From contig NZ_PNFD01000005.1 of NCBI RefSeq assembly GCF_003254645.1, positions 1-64,000 of the forward strand: DNA of 64,000 nucleotides, written 5' to 3'. Positions 49,676 to 59,789 of this stretch are shown piece after piece; position 1 is the stretch's first letter; every line of letters starts with the position of its first letter. Below the pieces are notes generated by a model. That model was not told where the DNA came from. It did no database searches and was given only the letters and a program-made list of their open reading frames with translations. This DNA is from Microbacterium suaedae (lineage in GTDB: Bacteria > Actinomycetota > Actinomycetes > Actinomycetales > Microbacteriaceae). The position numbers and the translations under genes are program-made.

Positions 49676-50247
49676 CGGCTGCTCCGCGCACCCCGCACCT
49701 GGGCGATGACGTAGTCGATCCCGCTCGCGATCGTCAGCGCGACGACGATCCACATGAGCACCATCGTCACGATCGCCCACGGCACGAAGCCGATCACGAC
49801 GTGGATCGGCAACAGCGCCCAGGCGAGCGCGACGCCCTGGAAGGCGGTCTTGATCTTCCCCATCCACGCGGCGGCCACGACATGCTCGCGCCGCACGACG
49901 AGACGGTGCACCGTGATGCCCCATTCGCGGACGAGGATCACGATGACCATCCACCACGGGATCTCGTCGAGGATCGCGAGGCCAACGAACGCGGCTCCCG
50001 TGAGCAGCTTGTCGGCGATCGGATCCCACAGCTTGCCGAAGTCGCTCACGATCTCGAAACGGCGCGCGAGGTACCCGTCGACCCAGTCGGTCGAGATCGC
50101 GAGGATGAACAGGAGCGCGGCCGTCAGCCGCACGCCGAGGTGCGGATCGCCGAACGAACCGCCGATGAGCAGCAACACGAAGAACACGACCGCGAGCGGG
50201 ATCCGCACGACGGTGATCGCGTTGGGAAGCTGAGGATGGATGGCCAT
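49672..50247 (-). CDS. pgsA: CDP-diacylglycerol-glycerol-3-phosphate 3-phosphatidyltransferase
   Basis: 191-residue membrane enzyme of phosphatidylglycerol synthesis. The CDP-alcohol phosphotransferase motif D-G-x2-A-R-x8-G-x3-D-x3-D is intact (DGYLARRFEIVSDFGKLWD then PIAD). About five membrane segments. Followed by cinA. Confidence 0.93.
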   Translation of the reverse strand: MAIHPQLPNAITVVRIPLAVVFFVLLLIGGSFGDPHLGVRLTAALLFILAISTDWVDGYLARRFEIVSDFGKLWDPIADKLLTGAAFVGLAILDEIPWWMVIVILVREWGITVHRLVVRREHVVAAAWMGKIKTAFQGVALAWALLPIHVVIGFVPWAIVTMVLMWIVVALTIASGIDYVIAQVRGARSSR

Positions 50248-50271
50248 GAGCCCAGTGTGGCAGGCGAGCGT

Positions 50272-53088
50272 TCAGTCGTCGCGCCCGGTGAGGCCCCAGG
50301 CGTCTTCGCTCTCAGATTCGTCGACGACAGGACGTCCGGCGAACTGCTGCTCGATGGGATCCGAGTCGTATCGATCATCGCCCCCGGAATCGGGCACCCC
50401 CGCGTCGCCGGCCGAGGCCGCGTCGCCGGCCGAGGCCGAAGCCGGCGGCTCTTCGCCCTTCAGCTTCGCGAGCACAGAGGCCAGCTGCTCGGGCGCGACG
50501 AGCACATCGCGAGCCTTCGATCCCTCCGACGGGCCGACGATCTCCCGCGATTCCAGCAGGTCCATCAAACGGCCCGCCTTCGCGAAGCCCACACGCAGCT
50601 TCCGCTGCAGCATCGAGGTTGAGCCGAACTGACTTGACACGATGAGCTCGGTCGCTGCGAGCAGCACCTCGAGGTCGTCGCCGATGTCCTCGTCGATCTC
50701 CTTCTTCGGCGCCTCGATCGCCTCCGCGACATCGGATCGGTACTCCGGACGCGCCTGGCCCGTCACGTGACGCACGACGGAGTCGATCTCGTCTTCCGTG
50801 ACCCACGCGCCCTGCAGACGGAACGGCTTCGAAGATCCCATCGGCGAGAACAGCGCATCGCCCTGTCCGATGAGCTTGTCGGCGCCGGGGCCGTCGAGGA
50901 TGACGCGCGAATCGGTCACGCTCGTCACGGCGAAGGCGAGGCGCGAGGGCACGTTCGCCTTGATGAGTCCGGTCACGACGTCGACCGACGGGCGCTGCGT
51001 CGCGAGCACGAGGTGGATGCCCGATGCGCGCGCGAGCTGCGTGATGCGCACGATCGAGTCTTCGACGTCGCGAGGCGCGACCATCATGAGGTCGGCGAGC
51101 TCGTCGACGACGACGAGCAGGTAGGGATAGGGCTTGAGCACGCGCTCAGATCCGACCGGCAACTGGATCTCGTCATTCACGACAGCCCTGTTGAAGTCAT
51201 CGATGTGACGGAACCCGAACGACGCCAGGTCGTCGTAACGCATGTCCATCTCCTTCACGACCCACTGCAGCGCCTCGGCTGCCTTCTTGGGGTTCGTGAT
51301 GATGGGCGTGATGAGGTGCGGGACTCCGGCGTAGCTCGTGAGCTCGACGCGCTTCGGGTCGACGAGCACCATGCGCACATCGCTCGGCTTCGCGTGCATG
51401 AGCAGGCTCGTGATCATCGAATTGACGAAGCTCGACTTACCCGAGCCGGTCGAGCCCGCCACGAGCAGGTGGGGCATCTTCGCCAGATTGGCGACGACGA
51501 ATCCGCCTGACACGTCCTTGCCGACGCCGATCGTCAGGGGATGCGTCGACTTCTGCGCTGCGGGCGAGCGCAGCACATCGCCAAGCGCGACCGTCTCGCG
51601 GTCGGTATTGGGAATCTCGATACCGATCGCGCTCTTGCCCGGAATCGGCGCAAGGATCCGCACGTCGTTCGACGCGACGGCATACGAGATCGTGCTCGAC
51701 AGCTGCGTGATCTTCTCGACCTTCACGCCCGGGCCGAGCTCGACCTCGTACTGGGTGACGGTCGGCCCGCGGGAGAATCCCGAGACCTTCGCGTCGACCT
51801 TGAACTCGGAGAAGACCTTCTCGATCTGCGAGACGATGTGGTCGTTCGCGGCAGAGCTGACCACAGCAGGCGGACCCGCCGCGAGGGCGGCCGGCGAAGG
51901 CAGCACATAGGGTGCCTCAGGCGGCTGAGGACCGCGCGCGCCCGGCCCGTCGGTTCCGAACCCGTCGATGCCGCCGAGAACGTCATCGGGCGACTCGGCG
52001 TCGTCATCGCCCAGGAGACCGACGCTCGAATCGCCATCACTCGATGCATCGCGCAGGCTCTGCAGCGCCGGATCGTTCAGCACCTCGGTCGCCTGCTCGG
52101 TGGGGGCCGGCGCCGTATCGGGCTCGACGTCGACGACGGCCTGGTCGTAGCCGCGGTCCTTCTGCTCGCCGAGCAGCTCCGTGAGCTGCTGCGGATCCGT
52201 GACCGCCTCGACGTCCTCTTCACGACCCGACGCGTTTCGACGCCACCAGGGGAGTTCGTCAGCACCGTCGAACAGCTCGGAGTCGGCGTCCTTCTTCCGT
52301 CGACCCCGACGCCCTCGCGCCGGCTTGTCGTCGATCACCTCGGTCGGTGCATCGGCCCTCGCGGGCCCCTCGCCCGGAGCCTCGTCGCCGAACATCCATG
52401 CGTACAGCTCTCCGAGCCGCTGTCCGATGCGGTTCGGCGGGGTCTTCGTGATGATGAGCAGGCTCAGCGCGAGGATCACGGCGAGCACGACATATCCGCC
52501 GATCGGCGTGATGAGCAGGCCCAGCGGCTCGCCGATCATCCACCCGAACAGGCCACCGGCTTCGCTGAGAGCCGGCATACCCTGCGCCGGCTCAGGTCGG
52601 CCGAGCGCGAGATGGCAGATCCCGGCGACCGGAACGATGAACAGGGCGAAGCCGATGCCGACACGTCCGTTGTTGGTGACCGAGGCCGGGTGACGGAAGA
52701 GCCACCCCGCGAGGAAGAGCAGGAGCACCGGGAACACGAAGGCCGTACGCCCGATGAGCAGGCCGAACGTGAATGCGCTGATCTGCGCCGCGACGCCGTT
52801 GCCGATGAAGAACCACTCGACGACGGCCCCTGCGACGGCGAGCAGCACCAGCAGCAGAGGGAACCCGTCGCGACGATCTTCGCGCGCGAGCGTCTCGGCT
52901 CCGAACGCACGGAAGAGACCGCCGACCGCGTGGCCGACGCCGTTCCAGGCGCGCACGGGAACGGCCGGTCGATCAGGATCGTCGATGTGCGCGCGGGGCG
53001 CGGGCGCGGACTTCTTCGACGCCCCCTTCGCGGAGGCGCCGCTTTCCTTCTGCGCTGACTTCTTGGGCGCGGTGGACGAGCGTGCCAT
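50272..53088 (-). CDS. ftsK: DNA translocase FtsK/SpoIIIE
   Basis: 938 residues. Four membrane segments near the N-terminus (about 60-200), a long Asp/Glu-rich linker (to about 400), the motor with Walker A GSTGSGKS and Walker B VDEL, and the C-terminal gamma winged helix that reads KOPS-like sites, followed by a disordered acidic tail of about 80 residues. It moves chromosome ends across the septum. The ATG at 53088 lies 7 nt after a TACCGT box. Confidence 0.96.
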   Translation of the reverse strand: MARSSTAPKKSAQKESGASAKGASKKSAPAPRAHIDDPDRPAVPVRAWNGVGHAVGGLFRAFGAETLAREDRRDGFPLLLVLLAVAGAVVEWFFIGNGVAAQISAFTFGLLIGRTAFVFPVLLLFLAGWLFRHPASVTNNGRVGIGFALFIVPVAGICHLALGRPEPAQGMPALSEAGGLFGWMIGEPLGLLITPIGGYVVLAVILALSLLIITKTPPNRIGQRLGELYAWMFGDEAPGEGPARADAPTEVIDDKPARGRRGRRKKDADSELFDGADELPWWRRNASGREEDVEAVTDPQQLTELLGEQKDRGYDQAVVDVEPDTAPAPTEQATEVLNDPALQSLRDASSDGDSSVGLLGDDDAESPDDVLGGIDGFGTDGPGARGPQPPEAPYVLPSPAALAAGPPAVVSSAANDHIVSQIEKVFSEFKVDAKVSGFSRGPTVTQYEVELGPGVKVEKITQLSSTISYAVASNDVRILAPIPGKSAIGIEIPNTDRETVALGDVLRSPAAQKSTHPLTIGVGKDVSGGFVVANLAKMPHLLVAGSTGSGKSSFVNSMITSLLMHAKPSDVRMVLVDPKRVELTSYAGVPHLITPIITNPKKAAEALQWVVKEMDMRYDDLASFGFRHIDDFNRAVVNDEIQLPVGSERVLKPYPYLLVVVDELADLMMVAPRDVEDSIVRITQLARASGIHLVLATQRPSVDVVTGLIKANVPSRLAFAVTSVTDSRVILDGPGADKLIGQGDALFSPMGSSKPFRLQGAWVTEDEIDSVVRHVTGQARPEYRSDVAEAIEAPKKEIDEDIGDDLEVLLAATELIVSSQFGSTSMLQRKLRVGFAKAGRLMDLLESREIVGPSEGSKARDVLVAPEQLASVLAKLKGEEPPASASAGDAASAGDAGVPDSGGDDRYDSDPIEQQFAGRPVVDESESEDAWGLTGRDD

Positions 53089-53095
53089 GAAGTCC

Positions 53096-53101
53096 ACGGT
53101 A
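53096..53101 (-). promoter_or_regulatory. -10 box of ftsK (leaderless)
   Basis: TACCGT on the minus strand, 7 nt before the ftsK ATG. Confidence 0.45.
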
Positions 53102-53130
53102 CGTCGGACCCCTGACATTCCGAGGGAGGA

Positions 53131-53178
53131 CGCGCACGGCCCGGGCGTTTCTCAGCGGAGACGCCCGGGCCGTGCGCG
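53131..53178 (-). terminator. terminator between rnj and ftsK
   Basis: Perfect 18-bp GC-rich stem (53131-53148 with 53161-53178) and a 12-nt loop, directly after the RNase J gene. Confidence 0.85.
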
Positions 53179-53184
53179 TGCGCG

Positions 53185-54861
53185 TCACGCCTCGATGACG
53201 AGGGGGACGATCATCGGACGGCGGCGCAGCCGCTGCCCGACCCACCGACCGATCGTGCGGCGAACGGTCTGCGACAGCGCATGGTTGTCGCGCACGCCCT
53301 TCGCTGCCGCCTCTTCGAGCGCGGCGACGATCTTCGGCTTGATCTTGTCGAACACCTTGTCGTCCTCGGCGAATCCGCGCGCGTGGATCTCAGGGCCCGT
53401 CACGATCTTGCCCGTGTTCGCGTCGACCACGACGATGACCGAGACGAACCCCTCCTCGCCGAGCACGCGACGATCCTTGAGGTCGGCATCCGTGATGGCG
53501 CCCACCGTCGATCCATCGACGTAGACGAAACCGATGTCGAGCTGCCCCGACACCCACGCCTCGCCGTCCTTCAGGTCGATCGAGGTGCCGTTCTCGGCGA
53601 TGATCGTGCGCGATTCGGGGATCCCCGAGTCCTGCGCGACCTTCGCATTCGCCATGAGGTGGCGGTATTCGCCGTGCACGGGCACGACGTTCTTCGGCTT
53701 CAGGATGTTGTAGCAGTACAGCAGCTCGCCGGCCGCGGCGTGACCCGAGACGTGCACCTTGGCGTTGGCCTTGTGCACGACGTTCGCGCCGAGCTTCGTC
53801 AGCCCGTCGATCACGCGGTAGACAGCGTTCTCGTTACCGGGAATGAGGCTCGAGGCGAGGATGACGGTGTCGCCCTCCCCCGGCTCGATCGCGTGGTCGA
53901 GGTTCGCCATCCGGCTGAGCACAGCCATCGGCTCGCCCTGCGATCCGGTCGACATGTAGACGATCTCGCCGTCCGGGATGTCGCCCGACTTCTTGTAGTC
54001 GACGAGGGCGCCCTCAGGAACATCGAGGTATCCGAGCTGCTGCGCGATCGTCATGTTGCGCACCATCGAACGGCCGAGAAGGGCAACGCGGCGACCGTTG
54101 GCATGAGCAGCATCGATCACCTGCTGCACGCGGTGAACGTGGCTCGAGAAGCTCGCGACGATCACGCGGCCCGTGGTCTTCGACATGACCTGCTCGATCG
54201 TCGGGCCGATCTGACGCTCCGTGGGGGTGAAGCCCGGCACCTCGGCATTCGTCGAATCCGGCAGGAAGAGGTCGACGCCCTCTTCGCCCAGGCGCGCGAA
54301 AGCGCGCAGATCGGTCAGCCGCCCGTCGAGGGGAAGCTGATCCATCTTGAAGTCGCCGGTGTGGAGGACGAGCCCCGCCTCAGTGCGGATCGCGATCGCG
54401 AGTGCGTCCGGAATCGAATGATTCACGGCGACGAACTCGAGGCCGAAAGGACCGACGTCGAGCGTCTCGCCCTCACGCACGACATGCGTCTGGGGCGTGA
54501 TCCGGTGCTCCTTGAGCTTCGCCGACGTCAGCGCGAGCGTCAGCTTCGAGCCGTAGATCGGGATGTCCTCCCGCATCTTGAGGAGGTAGGGAACGGCGCC
54601 GATGTGGTCCTCGTGCCCGTGGGTGAGCACGAGCCCGACGACATCGCCGAGGCGGCCGCGCAGCGGCTCCATGTCGGGCAGGATGAGATCGACGCCGGGC
54701 TGATGCTCCTCCGGGAAGAGCACGCCGCAGTCGACGATGAGGATCTTGCCGTCGAACTCGTACATGGCCATGTTGCGGCCGACCTCACCGAGGCCGCCGA
54801 GAGGCGTGACGCGCAGGGCGCCGGAGTCGAGTTCAGGCGGATCGAAGACAGGGGTGGACAT
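53185..54861 (-). CDS. rnj: ribonuclease J
   Basis: 558-residue metallo-beta-lactamase/beta-CASP RNase with 5'-exo and endo activity. Zinc motif THGHEDHIGAVPYLL, the later HTGDFKMD, the beta-CASP domain and the C-terminal domain (about 460-558) are all present. The ATG has a GAAAGG SD site. It lies just after dapA, the normal order. Confidence 0.96.
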   Translation of the reverse strand: MSTPVFDPPELDSGALRVTPLGGLGEVGRNMAMYEFDGKILIVDCGVLFPEEHQPGVDLILPDMEPLRGRLGDVVGLVLTHGHEDHIGAVPYLLKMREDIPIYGSKLTLALTSAKLKEHRITPQTHVVREGETLDVGPFGLEFVAVNHSIPDALAIAIRTEAGLVLHTGDFKMDQLPLDGRLTDLRAFARLGEEGVDLFLPDSTNAEVPGFTPTERQIGPTIEQVMSKTTGRVIVASFSSHVHRVQQVIDAAHANGRRVALLGRSMVRNMTIAQQLGYLDVPEGALVDYKKSGDIPDGEIVYMSTGSQGEPMAVLSRMANLDHAIEPGEGDTVILASSLIPGNENAVYRVIDGLTKLGANVVHKANAKVHVSGHAAAGELLYCYNILKPKNVVPVHGEYRHLMANAKVAQDSGIPESRTIIAENGTSIDLKDGEAWVSGQLDIGFVYVDGSTVGAITDADLKDRRVLGEEGFVSVIVVVDANTGKIVTGPEIHARGFAEDDKVFDKIKPKIVAALEEAAAKGVRDNHALSQTVRRTIGRWVGQRLRRRPMIVPLVIEA

Positions 54862-54894
54862 TGTGCCTTTCCGCGCGTTCGCGCAGGGTGAGCG

Positions 54895-55872
54895 TCACCG
54901 AGTGGTGCCAGGCACCTTGGGGAGCGCGCCGCCCGCGGCCGCGTTGCGGTCGGGGCGGAAGTTCGAGAAGTCCACGCCGTCCACGCCGTCCACGAGGGCG
55001 AGTTCGTCCTCGATGATGGCGGCCTCCCATTCCTCGGGTCCGACGAGCGGCAGGCGCACGCGCGGACTCGAGATGCGGCCGAGGCCGTGGAGGATGTACT
55101 TCGCGGAGACCGTGCCCGGAACGTGCGTCATCACGGCACGGACGAGCGGCTCGAGCTTCTTGTGCTGCTCGGTGGCGGTTGCGAGGTCGCCGCGGTTGAC
55201 CGCGTCGACGATGGTTCGATATGGGCCGGCGGCGATGTTCGCCGTGACGCCGATGAGGCCCGAGGCGCCGATGGACATGGCGGGCAGCGCGTTCGCGTCG
55301 TCGCCCGAGAAGTAGAGAAGATCGGTCTGGTTCAGCACGCGGCTGACCTCGCTGAAATCGCCCTTGGCGTCCTTCACCGCGAGGATGTTCGGGTGCTTCG
55401 CCAGCCGCAGGAAGGTCTCGTACGCGATCGGCACCCCCGTGCGTCCGGGGATGTCGTAGAGGATCACCGGCAGATCAGTCGAATCGGCGATGAGCCGGAA
55501 GTGCGTGAGAATACCGGCCTGCGTGGGCTTGTTGTAGTACGGCGTGACGATCATGAGCCCGTCGGCGCCCAGCTTCTCGCTCTTCTGATAGAGCTCGATC
55601 GCGTGCGCGGTCTCGTTCGACCCGCCGCCCGTGATGATCTTCGCACGCCCCGCGGACACGCTCTTGCCGACCTCGACCAGCCGCAGCTTCTCGGGATCCG
55701 TGAGCGTCGACGTCTCGCCCGTCGTACCGGTGACGACGATGCCGTCGGCGCCCCCGGAGATGACGTCATCGATGTGCTTCTCCGTCGCGTCCCAGTCGAC
55801 TTCACCGTCGGCCGTCATCGGCGTGACGAGGGCGACGAGAACCTGTCCGAACGGGTTGGCGGAGTGCGTCAT
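54895..55872 (-). CDS. dapA: 4-hydroxy-tetrahydrodipicolinate synthase
   Basis: 325 residues; first committed enzyme of the lysine/diaminopimelate path. The pyruvate-binding lysine is in LAVKDAKGD, the Tyr in YDIPGRTG, and the loop GTTGETSTL near residue 50. The ATG at 55872 lies 7 nt after TAGCCT. Length is slightly above normal because of a C-terminal Ala/Gly tail. Confidence 0.96.
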   Translation of the reverse strand: MTHSANPFGQVLVALVTPMTADGEVDWDATEKHIDDVISGGADGIVVTGTTGETSTLTDPEKLRLVEVGKSVSAGRAKIITGGGSNETAHAIELYQKSEKLGADGLMIVTPYYNKPTQAGILTHFRLIADSTDLPVILYDIPGRTGVPIAYETFLRLAKHPNILAVKDAKGDFSEVSRVLNQTDLLYFSGDDANALPAMSIGASGLIGVTANIAAGPYRTIVDAVNRGDLATATEQHKKLEPLVRAVMTHVPGTVSAKYILHGLGRISSPRVRLPLVGPEEWEAAIIEDELALVDGVDGVDFSNFRPDRNAAAGGALPKVPGTTR

Positions 55873-55879
55873 GCACACC

Positions 55880-55885
55880 AGGCTA
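55880..55885 (-). promoter_or_regulatory. -10 box of dapA (leaderless)
   Basis: TAGCCT on the minus strand, 7 nt before the dapA ATG. Confidence 0.5.
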
Positions 55886-55906
55886 GCGCGTGAGCCTGGG
55901 CGAACG

Positions 55907-56413
55907 TCACGCGCGTTCCCATATGACGAACCGGTACGGCACGCCCGTTCGGCTCGTGTGCCAGCCGTCCGGATCCTCGGGATCGCGACGGACCACCCGC
56001 CATGAGGGGCCGATCTCCGGAGCGGACGTGTCACCGTCGACGGCGAGGTCGATCTCGGTGACCCACAGTTCCTCGAGCACGGCCATCGCCTGGCGGTAGA
56101 TCTGCCCGCCGCCGATGATCCAGACGTCGTCCGCGATCTCGCGGCCTCGCGCGACCGCCTCGTCAAGGGATCCGACCGTCGTCGCGCCCTCTGCCACGTA
56201 GCCAGCATCGCGCGTGACGACGATGTTCTCGCGTCCCGGCAGCGGGCGGAACCTCGCCGGAAACGACTCCCACGTGCGGCTCCCCATGATGACGGGGCCG
56301 CCCATCGTGGCGCGCTGGAAGTACGCGAGATCCTCAGGGACATTCCACGGCATCCCGCCGTCGGCGCCCAGCACTCCCCCGCGCGCCTGGGCCCAGATCG
56401 CCCGCAGCGTCAT
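55907..56413 (-). CDS. folA: dihydrofolate reductase
   Basis: 168 residues. GGVLGADGGMPWNVPEDLAYF (shortened: the MPW loop and the Glu/Asp of the active site) and IIGGGQIYRQAM are diagnostic. It regenerates tetrahydrofolate used by the preceding thyA; ATG at 56413 lies 4 bp after the thyA stop. Confidence 0.95.
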   Translation of the reverse strand: MTLRAIWAQARGGVLGADGGMPWNVPEDLAYFQRATMGGPVIMGSRTWESFPARFRPLPGRENIVVTRDAGYVAEGATTVGSLDEAVARGREIADDVWIIGGGQIYRQAMAVLEELWVTEIDLAVDGDTSAPEIGPSWRVVRRDPEDPDGWHTSRTGVPYRFVIWERA

Positions 56414-56417
56414 CGGA

Positions 56418-57224
56418 TCAGACCGCCACGGCGCCGCGAATCGCGGGATGATGCTCGTAGCCGACGAGCGAGAAGTCGTCGTACTCGTATTCGAAGATGC
56501 TCGGTGCGGGCCGGATCTCGAGGCTCGGGTACGGGTATGGATCCCGGGAGAGCTGCTCTGCGACCTGCTCACGGTGGTTGTCGTAGATGTGGCAGTCGCC
56601 GCCCGTCCAGACGAACTCGCCGGGCTCGAGGCCCGCCTGCTGCGCCATCATCATCGTCAGCATGGCGTAGCTTGCGATATTGAACGGCACACCGAGGAAG
56701 AGATCGGCGCTGCGCTGATAGAGCTGACAGCTGAGCCGACCGTCGGCGACGTAGAACTGGAACATCGCGTGACACGGCGGAAGAGCCATGTCCGAGACCT
56801 CGGAGGGATTCCAGGCCGAGACGATCATCCGACGAGAGTCCGGCGTCGAGCGGATCTGCTCGAGCACCCCTGCGATCTGGTCGATGTGCCCGCCGTCAGG
56901 GGTCGGCCACGATCGCCACTGCACGCCGTACACCGGACCGAGATCGCCGTTCTCATCCGCCCATTCATCCCAGATCGTCACACCGCGCTCCTGCAGCCAG
57001 CGCACGTTCGAATCGCCACGCAGGAACCACAGCAGCTCAAGCGCCACCGACTTGAAATGCACCTTCTTGGTGGTGATGAGGGGGAAGCCGTGTGCGAGGT
57101 CGAAACGGATCTGACGCCCGAATGCGCTCGTCGTCCCCGTGCCCGTGCGGTCGGATTTGCGGGTCCCGTTCGCGAGCACGTCGCGCAGGAGATCTTCGTA
57201 CGGGGTGGGGATCGCGGGCTCCAT
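56418..57224 (-). CDS. thyA: thymidylate synthase
   Basis: 268 residues, the classical folate-dependent enzyme. The catalytic Cys is in [12 protein letters not shown]; the [17 protein letters not shown] segment binds dUMP. The ATG at 57224 lies 7 nt after a TACGCT box, with the same intervening GGGAGGC as at the S9 peptidase. Confidence 0.97.
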   Translation of the reverse strand: MEPAIPTPYEDLLRDVLANGTRKSDRTGTGTTSAFGRQIRFDLAHGFPLITTKKVHFKSVALELLWFLRGDSNVRWLQERGVTIWDEWADENGDLGPVYGVQWRSWPTPDGGHIDQIAGVLEQIRSTPDSRRMIVSAWNPSEVSDMALPPCHAMFQFYVADGRLSCQLYQRSADLFLGVPFNIASYAMLTMMMAQQAGLEPGEFVWTGGDCHIYDNHREQVAEQLSRDPYPYPSLEIRPAPSIFEYEYDDFSLVGYEHHPAIRGAVAV

Positions 57225-57231
57225 GCCTCCC

Positions 57232-57237
57232 AGCGTA
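57232..57237 (-). promoter_or_regulatory. -10 box of thyA (leaderless)
   Basis: TACGCT on the minus strand, 7 nt before the thyA ATG. Confidence 0.5.
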
Positions 57238-57292
57238 TTCCTCTTCCCGGCGCGTCGCGTGGGAATCCGTTCCCCGCGCGCGCCCCGGTCGC

Positions 57293-57298
57293 TAGGCT
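57293..57298 (+). promoter_or_regulatory. -10 box of the OsmC-family gene
   Basis: TAGGCT, about 40 nt before the ATG; the mRNA would have a short leader with a GGAGGAG SD site, unlike the leaderless genes around it. Confidence 0.45.
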
Positions 57299-57337
57299 GG
57301 CCGCGACCCGCTCTCATCAACCTGGAGGAGTCACGAT

Positions 57338-57760
57338 ATGTCCGTCACCAGCGAAGCCACTGCCACCTGGTCGGGAACCCTCTTCGAGGGATCCGGATCT
57401 GTGACGCCCGCCTCGGGCATCGGCACGTTCGCCGTCAACTGGAAGGCCCGCAGCGAGGGGTCGGAGTCGACGACGACTCCCGAAGAGCTCATCGCATCGG
57501 CCCACTCGTCCTGCTTCAACATGGCGCTCTCGAACGCACTGGCTCAGGCCGGCGCGACGGCCGAGAAGATCCGCACGACGGCTTCCGTCACGTTCGTTCC
57601 CGGAACGGGCGTCACCGGCAGCCACCTCAACGTCGCGGCGACGGTGCCCGGCATCTCGGAAGAGAAGTTCGAGGAGATCGCCGAGTCGGCGAAGTCCGGA
57701 TGCCCGATCTCGCAGGCGCTCGCCGGCATCGACATCACGATCGAGGCCACGCTCGACTGA
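57338..57760 (+). CDS. OsmC-family peroxide-reducing protein
   Basis: 140 residues. The two redox cysteines are in SSCFNM (about 59) and SGCPIS (about 123), and the Arg/Glu pair is in [13 protein letters not shown]. OsmC proteins reduce organic hydroperoxides with dihydrolipoamide or mycothiol-type partners. SD GGAGGAG about 8 nt before the ATG. Confidence 0.93.
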   Translation: MSVTSEATATWSGTLFEGSGSVTPASGIGTFAVNWKARSEGSESTTTPEELIASAHSSCFNMALSNALAQAGATAEKIRTTASVTFVPGTGVTGSHLNVAATVPGISEEKFEEIAESAKSGCPISQALAGIDITIEATLD

Positions 57761-57778
57761 GCCGAGCCTCCTCAGGTC

Positions 57779-57833
57779 GACGCGTCTCCGTCGAATCCGG
57801 CACAGACAGCTGCCGATTCGGCGGAGGCGCGTC
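57779..57833. terminator. long imperfect hairpin between convergent OsmC and TPR genes
   Basis: About 22 paired positions with isolated mismatches (57779-57802 against 57810-57833), probably a terminator for both strands. Confidence 0.65.
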
Positions 57834-57839
57834 GGCGTC

Positions 57840-58283
57840 TTACGCCGTGCGACGTTCCAGACGGATCGCGGTGCGCGCCGCCGCTCGGGCGCGGCGACGG
57901 TCGCCCGCCGCGTCGTATGCGACGCTCAGGCGGAACCACGCCCGCCAGCTGTCCGGTTCGGTCTCGACGGCAGAGCGGTAGGCCGGAAAGGCCGCATCGG
58001 CATCCGATCGGACCACACGCCCGGACGGCGTGAGAGCGACGTCGTCGTCAGGCAGTCCGCCCTCCGCCTCGAGTCGACGAGCAAGGCGATCGGCCCGCCA
58101 CCCGAACCACAGCTCGCGACCAAGGGCCCACGCGCCCACGACCGGGAACACGATCATGGCCGTGCCCATCACGACCGCGACGGCATCCCCCGTCGCGACG
58201 AGCGCGACGGCTCGCCCGCCGAGCAGCCAGATGTACAGGGCGAACACCGCCGCCATGAGGGCGACGCCAATGCGGACGCCCAC
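57840..58283 (-). CDS. small membrane protein with a TPR-like tail
   Basis: 147 residues: two membrane segments (about 5-25 and 35-58), then a soluble part with one tetratricopeptide-like pair (AFPAYRSAVETEPDSWRAWFRLSVAYDAAGDRRRARAAARTAIRL). GTG start, 2 bp after the dapB stop, so in the dapB operon. Function unknown. Confidence 0.8.
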   Translation of the reverse strand: MGVRIGVALMAAVFALYIWLLGGRAVALVATGDAVAVVMGTAMIVFPVVGAWALGRELWFGWRADRLARRLEAEGGLPDDDVALTPSGRVVRSDADAAFPAYRSAVETEPDSWRAWFRLSVAYDAAGDRRRARAAARTAIRLERRTA

Positions 58284-58285
58284 GC

Positions 58286-59089
58286 TCAGCCGCTCGTCGT
58301 GCGGGCGACCTGGCCCGAGACGCCGCCGTCGTCGACAGGCTTCGTCGGCGACGACCGCGGGGTCCCGATGCCGATGTCGATGAAGTTCTCCAGACCGACG
58401 ACCACGCCCGCGGTGTCGACCGCACCGTCGAGCGCGATCCGGATGCCGGGCGCATAGGCAGCCGCGGGATCGGTCGTATCGTGCACGATCGAAAGCGTCT
58501 CCCCCGGACCGGAGAGGATCGTCTGCTGCTGCGCAACGACGCCGGGACGTCGCAGCGAGTGAACCGGAATCGCGGCGACCTGCTGCCCACGTGCCCGCTG
58601 GTCGACGTGCGGCGCCTCAACAGGAGTCTGGCGTGCAGCGGAGATGAGCTCCGCCGTGCGCACCGCGGTGCCGCTCGGGGAATCGACCTTGGTGTCGCGA
58701 TGGGCCTCGACGATCTCAGCGAACGGGAAGAACCGACCTGCTGCCGCGGCGATCGCGGATCCGAGCACCGAGCCGAGCGAGAAGTTCGGGACGAACACGG
58801 CCCCCGTGCCTGCCGCTTCGACGAGCGGACGCACGCGGGCGATGCGCTCGGCCGACCACCCGCTCGTGCCGACGAGCACGTTGATTCCACGCTCGATCGC
58901 GGCGCGGACGATGGCGTCGCTCGCCTGCGGATGTGTCGCGTCGACCACGAGGTCGGCTCCGGCGATCTCGTCGAGATCGCTCGACGAGGTGAGGACCGCG
59001 CACAGCTCGAAACCAGGCTGCTCTTCGATGACCGCACGGATGATGCTGCCGAGCTTGCCGGTGCCGCCGGCGAGTGCCACGAGTGTCAT
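58286..59089 (-). CDS. dapB: 4-hydroxy-tetrahydrodipicolinate reductase
   Basis: 267 residues. N-terminal GGTGKLG nucleotide motif and the catalytic EAHRDTKVDSPSGTA, in which the family's usual second His is Arg. Second enzyme of the diaminopimelate path; dapA and dapF are also in the window. TAGGAT ends 6 nt before the ATG. Confidence 0.95.
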   Translation of the reverse strand: MTLVALAGGTGKLGSIIRAVIEEQPGFELCAVLTSSSDLDEIAGADLVVDATHPQASDAIVRAAIERGINVLVGTSGWSAERIARVRPLVEAAGTGAVFVPNFSLGSVLGSAIAAAAGRFFPFAEIVEAHRDTKVDSPSGTAVRTAELISAARQTPVEAPHVDQRARGQQVAAIPVHSLRRPGVVAQQQTILSGPGETLSIVHDTTDPAAAYAPGIRIALDGAVDTAGVVVGLENFIDIGIGTPRSSPTKPVDDGGVSGQVARTTSG

Positions 59090-59095
59090 GGCTCT

Positions 59096-59101
59096 ATCCT
59101 A
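59096..59101 (-). promoter_or_regulatory. -10 box of dapB (leaderless)
   Basis: TAGGAT on the minus strand, 6 nt before the dapB ATG. Confidence 0.5.
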
Positions 59102-59115
59102 CGGACCGCCGGCGG

Positions 59116-59718
59116 TCAGACCGGCGGCACCTCGGGCAACCCCGTGCGCAGCTCGAACGGCAGGTGCGCGACGTCGTTGTGGCTCACGAGGCTCCAGGGC
59201 CGCCCCTGTTTCTGCGCCAGGACCGTGAGCCCGCAATTCGCCTGATTGAGCGTCATCCAACGCCACTCCTCGGCCCCGAGGATCTCGCGCACGAACCACG
59301 AGATGACGAAGTTGTGGGTGATGAGCATCTCGTGCACATCACCTGTCTTGCGCACGAGGAACTCGCCCACAGCATCGGACATCTGCGCCTGCCCCGCCTC
59401 GATCTCGGCGTCGCTGATGCCGCCGAAGAAGGGTTCGAAGACCGCTGGTGTCTCCTCGGTCATCCCCGTCGGCACACAATCGAACAGAAGCGCGTGCGGC
59501 TGCGGATCGATTGCGGGCATGCGGTCGGCGAGGATCCGGGCCGTCTCCGTCGCCCGGACAAGGGGCGAATGCCACACCGTCTCGAACGGCACACCGGAGA
59601 GCCGGTCGGCGAGGAGGGCCGCCTGACGCACCCCGCGCGGAGAGAGTGGACCGTCCTCCAGCCCGTGCTCTGCGTGCTGATGCTCGCCGTGGCGGACAAA
59701 GTAGATGTAGTGCGTCAC
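59116..59718 (-). CDS. histidine phosphatase family protein
   Basis: 200 residues from the GTG at 59718. The catalytic RHGE is at residues 9-12, the second arginine in SPLVRATETA, and the general acid/His in LITHNFVISW. The substrate is unknown. Preceded by the AKR-like gene with its terminator in between. Confidence 0.9.
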   Translation of the reverse strand: MTHYIYFVRHGEHQHAEHGLEDGPLSPRGVRQAALLADRLSGVPFETVWHSPLVRATETARILADRMPAIDPQPHALLFDCVPTGMTEETPAVFEPFFGGISDAEIEAGQAQMSDAVGEFLVRKTGDVHEMLITHNFVISWFVREILGAEEWRWMTLNQANCGLTVLAQKQGRPWSLVSHNDVAHLPFELRTGLPEVPPV

Positions 59719-59746
59719 AGCCGTTCGCTTCGTCGAAGTCTTCTCG

Positions 59747-59785
59747 GAGTCGCGAGACCGTGCGCAGCCGCACCGCTCGCGACTC
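59747..59785 (-). terminator. terminator hairpin after the AKR-like gene
   Basis: Perfect 10-bp arms GAGTCGCGAG/CTCGCGACTC with an inner 5-bp stem, starting 4 bp past the AKR-like stop. Confidence 0.7.
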
Positions 59786-59789
59786 CACC

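Noticed and set aside
57779..57833. A third copy of the xylanase-flanking palindrome
   Set aside because: Similar long dyad but unrelated sequence; treated as an ordinary terminator.
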